NCBI RefSeq assembly: GCF_000716675.1
Contig: NZ_JNXT01000014.1
Location: 1-64,000, forward strand
Length of the DNA: 64,000 nt
Direction: 5' to 3'
Source: Streptomyces alboflavus
GTDB taxonomy: Bacteria > Actinomycetota > Actinomycetes > Streptomycetales > Streptomycetaceae
Shown here: positions 43,488 to 52,165 of the stretch, one piece after another
Numbering within the stretch: the stretch's first letter is position 1
Layout of the letters: each line of letters begins with the position of its first letter
Translations under genes and position numbers: made by a program
The notes under the pieces: generated by a model
What the model was told of the DNA's origin: nothing
Seen by the model: only the letters and a program-made list of their open reading frames with translations
The model's database searches: none

Positions 43488-44018
43488 CTACCGCAGAGGC
43501 GCGGCGGGCGGCGGCACGGGGCGCCGCATGCACACGCGGGGCCAGCGGTCCAGGCCGTGTTCGGCCTCCTTCGCCCGGACGGCCCGCAGCCCCGGGCCCA
43601 GTTCGGCCTCGGCGAGGAGCACGAAGCCGCAGCGCGCGTAGTACGGGGCGTTCCACGGCACGTCCCTGAAGGTCGTGAGCGTCAGCGCGGGGACCGCCTC
43701 GGCCGCCGCGCGGTCGGCGAGGTGGTCGAGGAGGGAGCGGCCGATGCCGTGGCGGGCGTGGTCGGGGTGCACGGACACCTGCTCGACGTGCAGGTCGCCG
43801 TCGACGCGGTCGGCGATGAGGTAGGCCACCGGTACGTCGTTCTCGTCGGCGGCCACCCAGGCGAGACCGGCGCGCTCATAGCCCGCGAGTTCGTCCAGGG
43901 CGGGTGGTTCGTCGTCGGCGATCTCCGGCATGCCGACGTCGTGGAAGCAGCGGCCGGCCGCCCGCTCGATGTCCTGGAGGCGGGTCAACTCACCGTGGCG
44001 CGGGGATCGGATACGCAT
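43488..44018 (-). CDS. GNAT-family N-acetyltransferase
   Basis: 176 residues. The acetyl-CoA-binding segment is VHPDHARHGIGRSLLDHLAD near residue 80 (the R-x-x-G-x-G/A pattern), preceded by the strands VAYLIADRV and VEQVSV, and followed by LTTFRDVPWNAPYYARCGF. It transfers acetyl groups from acetyl-CoA to an amine. The N-terminus (IRSPRHGELTRLQDIERAAG) is the usual first strand and helix. The acceptor is unknown, and neighbours give no clue. Confidence 0.9.
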   Translation of the reverse strand: MRIRSPRHGELTRLQDIERAAGRCFHDVGMPEIADDEPPALDELAGYERAGLAWVAADENDVPVAYLIADRVDGDLHVEQVSVHPDHARHGIGRSLLDHLADRAAAEAVPALTLTTFRDVPWNAPYYARCGFVLLAEAELGPGLRAVRAKEAEHGLDRWPRVCMRRPVPPPAAPLR

Positions 44019-44083
44019 CGCGCCATTGTCCCGGGTCGGCGGGAAAGCGGGGACTCGGGCCCCAGTGCACGGTCACTCCGGTC

Positions 44084-44111
44084 GTCGGCGAGGCGAAACC
44101 GCCTCGCCGAC
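44084..44111 (-). terminator. 12-bp hairpin after the ferredoxin gene
   Basis: A perfect 12-bp stem, 44084-44095 with 44100-44111, and an AAAC loop lie 46 bases beyond the ferredoxin stop and before the GNAT start, so it ends the P450-ferredoxin operon. Confidence 0.75.
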
Positions 44112-44157
44112 CCCCATGGGGCTTCGGGGTCGGCAGGGCGGATCTCCACCCGGTCGC

Positions 44158-44385
44158 TCAGGCTTCGCCGTGCCGGGGCTCGGTCTCGAACGTCTCCGTG
44201 TGCAGGGTGATCGCCCGCACCGGGCAGGCCCGCGCCGCCTCCCGCAGCATCGGGTCACCCACCTCTTCCTCGCACCCCGGAAGCAGCTCGCTGAAACCGT
44301 CGTCGTCCTGTGTGAAGACCTTCGGTGCCGTCAGGACGCACTGGCCCGCGCCGATGCACACGTCCGTGTCGATGGTGACGCGCAT
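44158..44385 (-). CDS. [3Fe-4S]/[4Fe-4S] ferredoxin paired with the P450
   Basis: 75 residues. Cys10 and Cys16 in CIGAGQC, and Cys54 in the ACPVRAI motif, leave one expected Cys replaced, as in the [3Fe-4S] ferredoxins that serve actinomycete P450s. The ATG overlaps the P450 stop by one base (TGATG), so it is coupled. It should carry electrons from a ferredoxin reductase to the P450; no reductase gene is nearby, so a shared one must be used. Confidence 0.93.
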   Translation of the reverse strand: MRVTIDTDVCIGAGQCVLTAPKVFTQDDDGFSELLPGCEEEVGDPMLREAARACPVRAITLHTETFETEPRHGEA

Positions 44386-45614
44386 CAGCCGCGCCCCCAG
44401 GTGACGGGCAGGTCGACCAGGCCCTGGATGGTGTCGCCGGGCTTCATCCGGATCTCGTCCACGGGGACGGCGAGCCGCAGGTCGGGGAGGCGGGCGAGCA
44501 GGGACCGCAGGGCGATCTCCAGTTCCGCGCGGGCCAGGTTCTGGCCGAGGCACTGGTGGATGCCGAAGCCGAACGCGAGGTGGTGCCGGGCGCTGCGGCG
44601 CACGTCGAGGTCGTCGGGGTCGGGGTAGACGGCGGTGTCGCGGTTGATGGTGGAGGCGGCGAGGACGACGCCCTCGTCGGCGCGGATGGTCTGCCCGGCC
44701 ACCTCGATGTCCTCGGTGGCGACGCGCACGAGTCCGTCCGCGATGGACAGGAAGCGCAGCAACTCCTCGACGGCGTCGCGGATCAGGTCCGGGTCGGCGT
44801 GCAGGGCCGCGAGCTGGTCGGGGTGTTCGAGCAGGGTGAAGGTGCCGAGCGAGATCATGTTGGCGGTGGTCTCGTGCCCGGCGACGAGCAGGATCAGGGC
44901 GAGGCGTACGACGTCGTCGCGGTCCAGGCTCCCGGCGCTCAGCCGTTCGCGTACCAGCTCGTCGATCACGCCCTCGGGGGTGGCGTCGGCGCCCCGTCCC
45001 GTGCGGCCGTCGGCCGTCTTGGCCTTCCGGTCCACCAAGTCGCCCAGGTAGTCCATCAGTTCTCTGCGTCCCGCCTCCGACTCCTCGGCCGTGGCGCCCC
45101 GCAGGATGCGGCGTGCGGCGTCCTCGAAGAAGTCGTGGTCGGCGTACGGGACGCCGAGGAGTTCGCAGATGACGATGGACGGCACGGGCAGGGCGAAGGC
45201 GGCGACCAGTTCGACGGGCGGCCCCTGGGCGACGACGGCGTCGAGGAGCCCGTCGACGATGTGCTGGATGCGGGGGCGCATCGCCGCCACCTGTTTCACC
45301 CCGAACGTGGGGATGAGCATGCGGCGTTGTTTGTTGTGCAGCGGGTCGTCGACGCCGAGCAGGGCGAGCGGCTCCCGGCGGGAGAGCTCGAAGCGGGCCG
45401 CGATCATCGGGAAGGCGGGGTGCTGGCGGTCGGCGGAGAGGCGACTGTCGGTGAGCAGGGCCTGGGCCTCGGCGTGCCCGGTGACGAGCCAGGCCTCGCT
45501 GTTGTCGTAGAGGGTGACGCGGTTGACCGGGCCCTGGGTGCTGAGCGGCCGGTATCCGGCGGGCGGGTGATAGGGGCAGGTTCGGTCCTGGGGGAAGGGG
45601 GCGGCTTGCGCCAT
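44385..45614 (-). CDS. Cytochrome P450 (CYP105-like)
   Basis: 409 residues. The oxygen-binding I-helix LVAGHETTANMISLG, the K-helix EELLR, and the heme loop FGFGIHQCLGQNLARAELEI with ligand Cys355 are all present. The opening TCPYHPPAGYRPL and the mid-protein LTDSRLSADRQHPAFPM resemble CYP105 enzymes, which oxidise drugs and natural products. GGAGG with five bases before the ATG at 45614 decides the start over one 18 codons upstream. A downstream ferredoxin completes the pair. The substrate cannot be told. Confidence 0.92.
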   Translation of the reverse strand: MAQAAPFPQDRTCPYHPPAGYRPLSTQGPVNRVTLYDNSEAWLVTGHAEAQALLTDSRLSADRQHPAFPMIAARFELSRREPLALLGVDDPLHNKQRRMLIPTFGVKQVAAMRPRIQHIVDGLLDAVVAQGPPVELVAAFALPVPSIVICELLGVPYADHDFFEDAARRILRGATAEESEAGRRELMDYLGDLVDRKAKTADGRTGRGADATPEGVIDELVRERLSAGSLDRDDVVRLALILLVAGHETTANMISLGTFTLLEHPDQLAALHADPDLIRDAVEELLRFLSIADGLVRVATEDIEVAGQTIRADEGVVLAASTINRDTAVYPDPDDLDVRRSARHHLAFGFGIHQCLGQNLARAELEIALRSLLARLPDLRLAVPVDEIRMKPGDTIQGLVDLPVTWGRG

Positions 45615-45732
45615 GGGGGCCTCCGATGCGCTCGGACGGGTGGTGCGGTGTCCCGACCCCCACTTCATGCCCTATGCACGCATCTGGAACATGCCCGGTT
45701 CGGCCAACTTCGCGCCGGACGCCCCTGAGTTC

Positions 45733-45757
45733 AGCATCACGGCCGGTTTGTGATGCT
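45733..45757. promoter_or_regulatory. Inverted repeat upstream of the P450 operon
   Basis: AGCATCAC (45733-45740) and GTGATGCT (45750-45757), a perfect 8-bp repeat with a 9-base spacer, lie about 120 bases before the P450 start. It is probably an operator; a weak terminator for the gene to its right is the alternative. Confidence 0.5.
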
Positions 45758-45895
45758 CCCGCGCTGCCGTCACGCCCCTATGACCTCGCAGGGGTCGCAG
45801 CTCTCGCCCGAGATTTTCGCGACAGTCGCTGACGCGAATGGCGTGATCACGCCGGTCCCGTGCTGCCGCGCCACAGAGACGGGCGGCGCGCCGCG

Positions 45896-46540
45896 CTAGA
45901 GCGCCGCCGCCAGGCGTTCGGCGCCCCGCCCGGACACGCCCGCGAGCCCGGCGGGCCTGCCGGTCGCCAGAAGCAGCAGGTCGCCCGCCGGGCCGCTGAC
46001 CTCCTCCGTGCCGTCGCCCGTCGACCAGTCCGCGTCGGTGGCGATCAGGCGCAGGCCGCGCAGGCGCTTGCGGGCGCCGTAGAACGGACTACCCACGACG
46101 TGGTCGAGGGCGGTCGTCGTCGGCTCCGGGGGCATGGCCCGCGTGCGTCCGAGCGGGCGCGCGATGTCCTGCCCGTGGACGAGGAAGTCGACCAGGGGGT
46201 CCGCGGGGGCGGCCATGGGTGCCCGGCGGGGCGACGCGGCCGTCTCCCTGATCTGGGCGACGAGGTCGGCGGGCGGGAAGGCGGCCGCCCGGCGCACGGC
46301 GAACTCGGCCTCCATGCGGTTCCAGTCACCGCGGGCGCGCAGGGCGCCGCCGAGCACCATGCGCCACGTCGTGCGCGTCGACAGCGTCAGATGCGCGGCG
46401 ACATCGCGCACCGTCCAGCCCTCGCAGAGCGAAGGCGCCTTCCATGCGGCGTCGTCGAGATCCGCCAGGAGGTCGGCGACGCCGAGGCGCTCCGTCTCCA
46501 CCCAGCCCAGAATCCGTTCCGCGTTCACGTTCGTGCCCAT
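45896..46540 (-). CDS. TIGR03083-family (maleylpyruvate isomerase-like, mycothiol-dependent) protein
   Basis: 214 residues. The DinB-like four-helix fold is indicated by LCEGWTVRDVAAHLTLSTRT, with the metal-binding His in AAHL, and by a second metal site in DFLVHGQDIARPLGR. Such enzymes use mycothiol, the actinobacterial thiol, for isomerase or transferase chemistry; only a few have known reactions. GAGAGG stands 7 bases before the ATG. The P450 operon lies downstream in the same direction, but a gap of 281 bases makes cotranscription uncertain. Confidence 0.82.
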   Translation of the reverse strand: MGTNVNAERILGWVETERLGVADLLADLDDAAWKAPSLCEGWTVRDVAAHLTLSTRTTWRMVLGGALRARGDWNRMEAEFAVRRAAAFPPADLVAQIRETAASPRRAPMAAPADPLVDFLVHGQDIARPLGRTRAMPPEPTTTALDHVVGSPFYGARKRLRGLRLIATDADWSTGDGTEEVSGPAGDLLLLATGRPAGLAGVSGRGAERLAAAL

Positions 46541-46678
46541 GGTCACGCCTCTCACCTCGAAGGCAGCAGGGCACCGGGGGCGAGGACCGCCGGAACCCCT
46601 GCGCGGGAAGTGCAGGTATGACCACCCGCCCGGCGAGAAGTGAGCGACCCGCGAAGGTGTCCTGGGTCACAGCGCGAG

Positions 46679-46717
46679 CGCGGCGGGCGGGTCATGGTCG
46701 GCGACCCGCCCGCCGCG
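46679..46717 (-). terminator. 15-bp hairpin after the UvrA-like gene
   Basis: Stem 46679-46693 pairs with 46703-46717, with a 9-base loop. It starts eight bases beyond the stop of the minus-strand UvrA-like gene. Confidence 0.8.
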
Positions 46718-46724
46718 GCACCGA

Positions 46725-48989
46725 TCAGGACCCGACGTAGTCGCGCAGGTGGCGGGCCGTCAAGGTGTCGCTCCCTGTGACCAGTTCGGCGGGGGTCCCG
46801 GTGAAGACGATCTCGCCGCCGTCGTGGCCGCCGCCCGGGCCGAGGTCAATGATCCAGTCGGCGTGGGCCATGACGGCCTGGTGGTGCTCGATGACGATGA
46901 CGGAGTTGCCGTCGTCGACGAGCCGGTCGAGGAGGGCGAGGAGCTTGTCCACGTCGGCCAGGTGCAGGCCCGTCGTCGGCTCGTCGAGGATGTACGTGGA
47001 GGATTTCTCGGCCATGTGGATGGCGAGCTTCAGGCGCTGCCGCTCGCCGCCGGAGAGGGTGTTCAGGGGCTGCCCGAGGCGCAGATAGCCGAGGCCGACG
47101 TCGGCGAGGCGGCCGAGGATGGTGTGCGGCTGGCCGGACGGGAAGAAGTCGTACGCCTCGGCGATCGACATGCCGAGGACCTCGCTGATGTTCTTGCCGT
47201 TGAAGCGGTAGGTGAGGACCTCCGGCGTGAAGCGCTCGCCCTGGCACTCCTCACAGACCGAGGCGACGCCCTGCATCATCGCCAGGTCGGTGTAGACCAG
47301 CCCGAGGCCGTTGCACTTCGGGCAGGCGCCCTCCGAATTGGCGCTGAACAAGGCCGCCTTGACGCCGTTGGCCTTGGCGAAGGCGTTGCGGATCGGGGTG
47401 AGCAGGTTCGTGTACGTCGCCGGGTTCGAGCGGCGCGAGCCACGGATCGGCGACTGGTCGGCGACCACCACCCCGTCCCGCCCGGACAGATAGCCGTGGA
47501 TCAGGGAGCTCTTGCCGGACCCGGCCACGCCGGTGACGACGGTGAGCACGCCGAGCGGCACGTCGACCGACACGTCCTTGAGGTTGTGCGCGCCGGCGCC
47601 CTCGATGGCCAGGTGGCCCTTCGGGGTGCGGACGGTGTCGCGGAGCCGGGCGCGGTGGTCGAGGTGGCGGCCGGTGAGGGTGCCCGAGGCGCGCAGGCCC
47701 GCCACGTCGCCGGTGTAGCAGATCTCGCCGCCCGCGGTGCCCGCGCCCGGGCCGATGTCCACGACGTGGTCGGCGATCGCGACGACCTCCGGCTTGTGCT
47801 CCACGACGAGCACGGTGTTGCCCTTGTCGCGCAGCCGGAGCAGCAGGTCGTTCATGCGCTGGATGTCGTGCGGGTGCAGACCGATCGTCGGCTCGTCGAA
47901 GACGTACGTCACATCGGTGATGCTGGAGCCGAGATGGCGGACCATCTTCACGCGCTGCGCCTCGCCGCCCGACAGGGTGCCCGAGGGGCGGTCGAGGCTG
48001 AGGTAGCCGAGGCCGATCTCGGTGAGCGAGTCGAGCAGGTCAAGCAGGTTGGCCAGCAGCGGGGCGGTGCCCGGGTCCTCGATCGAGCGGACGAAGTCGG
48101 CGAGGTCGTTGATCTGCATCGCGGAACACTCCGCGATGTTCACGCCGTCGATCCGCGAGGAGAGCGCCTCCTGGGTGAGGCGGGTGCCCTCGCAGAGCGG
48201 GCACTGCCGGAAGACGACGGCCCGGTCGACGAAGGCCCTGATGTGCGGCTGGAGTCCGTCGCGGTCCTTGGCGAGCCAGGTGCGCTGCATCTTGGAGACG
48301 AGGCCCTCGTACGTGAAGCCGTTCGAGCCGACCTTCACCTTCACCGGGCCCTTGTGCAGCAGGTCCGCCCACTCCTGCTCGGTGAAGTCCTTGAGCTTCT
48401 TGTCGGGGTCGTAGAAGCCGGAGTTGACCATGATCTGCCAGCTCCAGGAGTCCACCGCGTAGTACGGGAGGGTCAGGGCGCCCTCGTTGAGGGACTTCTC
48501 GCGGTCGAGGAGCTGGTCCACGTCGACGGTCGAGACCTCGCCGGCGCCCTCGCACTCGGGACACATGCCGTCGGGCAGATTGAAGCTGAACGCCCCGGAC
48601 GTGCCGATGTTCGGCACGCCGAGGCGGCTGAAGATGATCCGCAGCATCGTGTACGCGTCGGTGGCGGTGCCGACCGTGGAGCGGGAGTTGGCCCCCATGC
48701 GCTCCTGGTCGACGACGATCGCGGCGCTGAGGTTGCGCAGCTCGTCGACGTCGGGGCGGCCCACGCTCGGCATGAACGACTGGATGAAGGCGGTGTACGT
48801 CTCGTTGATCAGGCGCTGCGACTCGGCCGCGATGGTGGCGAAGACGAGCGAGGACTTGCCGGATCCGGAGACTCCGGTGAACACGGTGAGGCGCCGCTTG
48901 GGCAGGTCGAGGGAGACGTCCTTGAGGTTGTTCTCCCGCGCTCCGCGGACCTGGATCAGGGTGTGGCTGTCGGCGGGGGTGACCTTCAC
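46725..48989 (-). CDS. UvrA-like ABC ATPase, short form
   Basis: 754 residues, about 200 shorter than housekeeping UvrA (about 950). Two ABC domains are present: Walker A GVSGSGKSS (Lys45) and GVAGSGKSS (Lys493), signatures LSGGEAQRVKMVRHLG and LSGGERQRLKLAIHMA, and Walker B segments VFDEPTIGLHP and ILDEPTTGLHL. Zinc sites CPECEGAG, CPLCEGTRL, CPKCNGLG and CEECQGER are visible. The shortness is typical of UvrA-like proteins linked to drug resistance, which act without UvrB, for example DrrC. The GTG start has AAGGAG 5 bases upstream. A promoter repeat with an AGCGTAC direct repeat lies just upstream. Confidence 0.9.
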   Translation of the reverse strand: MKVTPADSHTLIQVRGARENNLKDVSLDLPKRRLTVFTGVSGSGKSSLVFATIAAESQRLINETYTAFIQSFMPSVGRPDVDELRNLSAAIVVDQERMGANSRSTVGTATDAYTMLRIIFSRLGVPNIGTSGAFSFNLPDGMCPECEGAGEVSTVDVDQLLDREKSLNEGALTLPYYAVDSWSWQIMVNSGFYDPDKKLKDFTEQEWADLLHKGPVKVKVGSNGFTYEGLVSKMQRTWLAKDRDGLQPHIRAFVDRAVVFRQCPLCEGTRLTQEALSSRIDGVNIAECSAMQINDLADFVRSIEDPGTAPLLANLLDLLDSLTEIGLGYLSLDRPSGTLSGGEAQRVKMVRHLGSSITDVTYVFDEPTIGLHPHDIQRMNDLLLRLRDKGNTVLVVEHKPEVVAIADHVVDIGPGAGTAGGEICYTGDVAGLRASGTLTGRHLDHRARLRDTVRTPKGHLAIEGAGAHNLKDVSVDVPLGVLTVVTGVAGSGKSSLIHGYLSGRDGVVVADQSPIRGSRRSNPATYTNLLTPIRNAFAKANGVKAALFSANSEGACPKCNGLGLVYTDLAMMQGVASVCEECQGERFTPEVLTYRFNGKNISEVLGMSIAEAYDFFPSGQPHTILGRLADVGLGYLRLGQPLNTLSGGERQRLKLAIHMAEKSSTYILDEPTTGLHLADVDKLLALLDRLVDDGNSVIVIEHHQAVMAHADWIIDLGPGGGHDGGEIVFTGTPAELVTGSDTLTARHLRDYVGS

Positions 48990-49030
48990 GGGGGCTCCTT
49001 GTACGGCTCGCACAGCTGTCCGGCATGAAT

Positions 49031-49044
49031 AGCGTACAGCGTAC
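49031..49044 (-). promoter_or_regulatory. AGCGTAC direct repeat before the UvrA-like gene
   Basis: AGCGTACAGCGTAC at 49031-49044 is 42 bases before the GTG start; read on the other strand it is GTACGCTGTACGCT, the type of site often bound by TetR regulators of drug-resistance genes. No TetR gene adjoins it. Confidence 0.45.
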
Positions 49045-49137
49045 TCAGTCAGCGGCCGCGACGCCTCTGTTTTTCGTGAGCCTCCCGTGCCGCGGTCCCC
49101 CTGCCCCCCTACGCCCCGTATGTCGTGGGTCCGGCGG

Positions 49138-51063
49138 TCACGTCGCCGGGACCAGGACGCCCCGGCTCTCCGCGATCTCGACCTTCCCGGTCGCGACGTA
49201 CAGGGCGAACTGGAGGTCGCGCAGGCCGCCGAGGGAGCCGAGGTCCCGGGACATGTGCGCCTCCAGGGCGCGCAGATGGGAGCGCACGGTGGCCTCCGAG
49301 AGGCCGAGGGCCCGCGCGGCCGGCTCCAGGTGCGCCTCGTGGGTGAGCCACACCGTCGCGGTCGTGATGAGGTCCCTGCGGTCGCCGCGGGCCGACCGCA
49401 GCAGGGTGTCCGCCCACGCGGTGATCTGGGGCGAGGAGAGGAGGGAGTGGAGCGTCGGGGCGTACGCATCCGGCGTCCCCGGCGTCCCCGGCGTCATCGA
49501 CCGGGCGGGCGGCTCCCGGTGGGTGACCAGCTCCAGGGCGAGGCCGACGGCTATCCGGTCGGCGACGGAGGTGAAGTCCACGCGCAGCGCCTCCGCGGCC
49601 CGGGCGACGCGGCGCGTGACGGTGTTGCGGTGCAGGTTCAGGCGCCGTGCGGCGACGGTGTAGGGGTGGGCGAGGGCCATCGACAGGGTCTCGCGCATCT
49701 GCTCCCACTGGGCGTCGTGGCGCATCAGCGGGTCGAGCAGGGTTCTCGCCCACAGCTGCGCGTCCCGGGGCGGGAGCAGGCCGATCAGGTCCGTGTTCGG
49801 CGCGGACAGCGCGGCCGCGTCCGGCTGGAGCAGGGCGAACCCCTGGGCCGCGCTCGCCTCCCGGAGCGCGTCGGCGAGCAGGGACATGGAGTAGACGCCG
49901 CTGCCGCCGACGGAGGCCTCGGCGCCCAGGGCCGCGACGAGCCGGGTGAGGTCGGCGCCCACGCCGTCGTCGGGCCGGCCGGGGCGGACCGGCTGCACGA
50001 CCACGATCCGGCGGTCGGCGCGCGGGTCGGCGATCACCAGGGCGCGGCCCTCCGTGACGACCTCGCACCGGCGCACCGCGACGTCCCGGTGGGCGCAGGG
50101 CACGTCGACGACGAAGACCCGGACCGTGTCGGCGTCGAGGAGACCGGGCGCCTGGGCGGCGAGCACCCTGCGGGCCTTGTCCACCTCGCCGTCGAGGAGC
50201 AGCTCCACCGCCGCCCTGCGGGCCGCGCGGGAGGTCTCGGCGGCCGCGCGGTACTCCCGGCGTGCCTGGTCGAGCAGGCCGAGGAGTTTCGCGGCGTGCC
50301 CGAGCAGGCGCACCTCCGCGTCGTCGAAGGGGGCCGTGCCGCGGGCGACGGCGAGGACCGTGCCCGCACCGCGCGCCGGGCCGAGGGAGATGAGGCGGGT
50401 GTGCGGACCCGAAGGGCGGCTGGACGCCGCGGCGTCGACGGAGCTGTGGATGATCGCCGGGGCCAGGGCCTCGGCGGCCGTGGCGGGCGAGGCGGCGAGC
50501 ACCCGGTGCGGGTCGCTGACGAGGACCTGGACCTGGAGGGCGCGGGCGAGCCAGTCCGCGATGCGCTGCATCGCGCGGGGGTCGGCGAGTTCGGACGGCA
50601 CCTGCTGCACCAGCGTGGTGAGCTGGCTGGCGCGCAGCTCGGCCCCGGCGAGACGGCTCTCCTGGAGGCGGTGGCGCGTCTTGGCCCACTCCCGCAGCGG
50701 CGCGGTGGTCACGAGCACGGGGACGGAGAGCGCGTGGGACAGGTCGCGGATCGCCTGGGGCAGCGGCTGGTGCGCGCCGGGCGCGAGGCTCACCACGAGG
50801 CCGGCGCAGCCGTCCAGGGCCAGCTGCTCCATGAGCGTCTCCAGGGCGACCTCCGCGCGGCCCCTGCCCCGGAACTGCAACCCCGTGACCAGGACCAGGC
50901 AACCGGCGTCGAGGCGCCGCTGGGGCTCGCCCTCCAGCAGCTGCGACACGGTCAGGGCCGTCAGTCCGGCCACGCCGACGGCCTCGAAACGGGCGGCGTC
51001 GACACCTCCGGCGAAGGCCAGCTCCAGCTCCGCCCTGCCTGCCAGCATGCCCAGTGTCAGCAC
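49138..51063 (-). CDS. PucR-like regulator with two C-terminal HTH motifs
   Basis: 641 residues from a GTG start with GGGAG 6 bases upstream. The first 130 residues resemble the PucR N-terminal domain (DGCAGLVVSLAPGA, HALSVPVLVTT); a GAF-like stretch follows; near residue 490 is the HTH ARRLNLHRNTVTRRVARAAEAL, and a second HTH, ARALGLSEATVRSHLRALEAH, lies near residue 600. PucR family proteins control catabolism or transport in answer to a ligand. Two HTH motifs in one chain are unusual. It diverges from the XRE/DUF574/PucR-like operon, which encodes a second double-HTH relative. Confidence 0.85.
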   Translation of the reverse strand: MLTLGMLAGRAELELAFAGGVDAARFEAVGVAGLTALTVSQLLEGEPQRRLDAGCLVLVTGLQFRGRGRAEVALETLMEQLALDGCAGLVVSLAPGAHQPLPQAIRDLSHALSVPVLVTTAPLREWAKTRHRLQESRLAGAELRASQLTTLVQQVPSELADPRAMQRIADWLARALQVQVLVSDPHRVLAASPATAAEALAPAIIHSSVDAAASSRPSGPHTRLISLGPARGAGTVLAVARGTAPFDDAEVRLLGHAAKLLGLLDQARREYRAAAETSRAARRAAVELLLDGEVDKARRVLAAQAPGLLDADTVRVFVVDVPCAHRDVAVRRCEVVTEGRALVIADPRADRRIVVVQPVRPGRPDDGVGADLTRLVAALGAEASVGGSGVYSMSLLADALREASAAQGFALLQPDAAALSAPNTDLIGLLPPRDAQLWARTLLDPLMRHDAQWEQMRETLSMALAHPYTVAARRLNLHRNTVTRRVARAAEALRVDFTSVADRIAVGLALELVTHREPPARSMTPGTPGTPDAYAPTLHSLLSSPQITAWADTLLRSARGDRRDLITTATVWLTHEAHLEPAARALGLSEATVRSHLRALEAHMSRDLGSLGGLRDLQFALYVATGKVEIAESRGVLVPAT

Positions 51064-51251
51064 GTCATCTCCCCCTTCTGCCCGAGGAGTTGGTGATGTC
51101 CCTCGACGGGTCTCACAGCCGCATGGTGTGCCGACGCGCTCTCTCTCGGGCTCGCCGACACGTCAACTCCAGCCGAAGCAAGCTCAGGCAGTGCACGGCG
51201 ACTTGACCGGTTTCCCGTCGGCTGTCGCCATGGACATACTCAAAGGGTTGC

Positions 51252-51292
51252 GCACACAGATTGCAAGCGACAAGGTGTGCACTGTCCGCACA
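51252..51292. promoter_or_regulatory. Nested inverted repeats before the XRE gene
   Basis: GCACAC (51252-51257) pairs with GTGTGC (51275-51280), and TGTGC (51276-51280) pairs with GCACA (51288-51292), so the same half-site appears three times in the 256-base gap between the two divergent regulator genes. It is a candidate binding site for one of them. Confidence 0.4.
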
Positions 51293-51319
51293 TTGCGGAG
51301 AGTGCCGGAAGGAGCGTTC

Positions 51320-52165
51320 GTGGCCCGCGAAAGGTCTGGTCCGACCCTCGCGCATCTCGTTCTGGCCACCCGGCTCAAGAGCCTCCGTGAGGCGGCGGGA
51401 CTCTCCCGCAAGCAGGCCGCCGACGCCCTCGGCGCCCACCCCGTCACGGTCCGCCGGATCGAGCAGGCCCAGACGTCCCTGGACGAGGGCCAGGTCCGCT
51501 CGCTCCTCGGGGCGTACGGGGCACCGGACGCGGAGATCGAGGAGTTCCTCGGTAAGCTCGCGACCGCCAACCTGCCCGGCTGGTGGCATCCCTGGCGCTC
51601 CGTCATGGACCCCTGGCAACTCGACCTGATGAGCGTGGAATCCGCGACCAGCATCATCCGCACGTGGGAACCGGCACTCGTCCCCGCCCTCTTACGCACG
51701 CGGGACTACGCCCGCGCCGTCGACGACGCCCTGCGGCCCGACCTCACCGCCGCCGCCAAGGAGGCCCGCACCGAACTCCTCATGGTGCGCCAGGAGCGGC
51801 TGCGCACCCAGCAGATCCGGATCTGGGCGCTGATGTCGGCCGTGGCCCTGCACACCCGCGTCGGCGGCGAAGGGGTCATGGCCGAGCAGCTGACCGCGCT
51901 GCGGGCCGCCACCGAGCGGTCGGACGTGACCTTGCAGATCCATCCGCTGGACGGTCCCCCGCACGCCCTGACCGGCAAGCCGGCCATCACCGTCTACCGC
52001 GTCGAGGCACCGGAGATCCCCGACCGGGTGGTCCGCGAGGGCGGCCCGGTCGGCGCCGCCGACATCTGGGACGCGCCCACCACCGTGACCGACTACCGCC
52101 TGCTCCTCGACTACTCCTGCGCCACCGCCCTCCATCCCGACAAGTCGAAAGAGGCACTGTCATGA
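51320..52165 (+). CDS. XRE-family regulator with DUF5753 domain
   Basis: 281 residues. The N-terminal HTH is LKSLREAAGLSRKQAADALG then AHPVTVRRIEQAQT, and the rest is the DUF5753 domain (YARAVDDALRPDL, MVRQERLRTQQIRIWALMSA) typical of streptomycete regulators of the BldB/AbaA-orfA neighbourhood type. GGAAGGAG precedes the GTG start at 51320; an in-frame ATG at 51230 is possible but adds AT-rich codons. Codon 125 is TTA, so bldA tRNA is needed. The stop overlaps the ATG of the methyltransferase gene, coupling the two. Confidence 0.88.
   Translation: MARERSGPTLAHLVLATRLKSLREAAGLSRKQAADALGAHPVTVRRIEQAQTSLDEGQVRSLLGAYGAPDAEIEEFLGKLATANLPGWWHPWRSVMDPWQLDLMSVESATSIIRTWEPALVPALLRTRDYARAVDDALRPDLTAAAKEARTELLMVRQERLRTQQIRIWALMSAVALHTRVGGEGVMAEQLTALRAATERSDVTLQIHPLDGPPHALTGKPAITVYRVEAPEIPDRVVREGGPVGAADIWDAPTTVTDYRLLLDYSCATALHPDKSKEALS

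Noticed and set aside
44158..45614. A natural-product cluster around the P450, flavin monooxygenase and methyltransferases
   Set aside because: These genes are scattered over tens of kilobases with no synthase, ligase or carrier protein nearby.
51230..51319. An N-terminal extension of the XRE protein from ATG 51230
   Set aside because: In frame, but its codons are AT-rich, and the GTG at 51320 has a good GGAAGGAG ribosome site and the normal family start. It overlaps the repeats likely to be operator.
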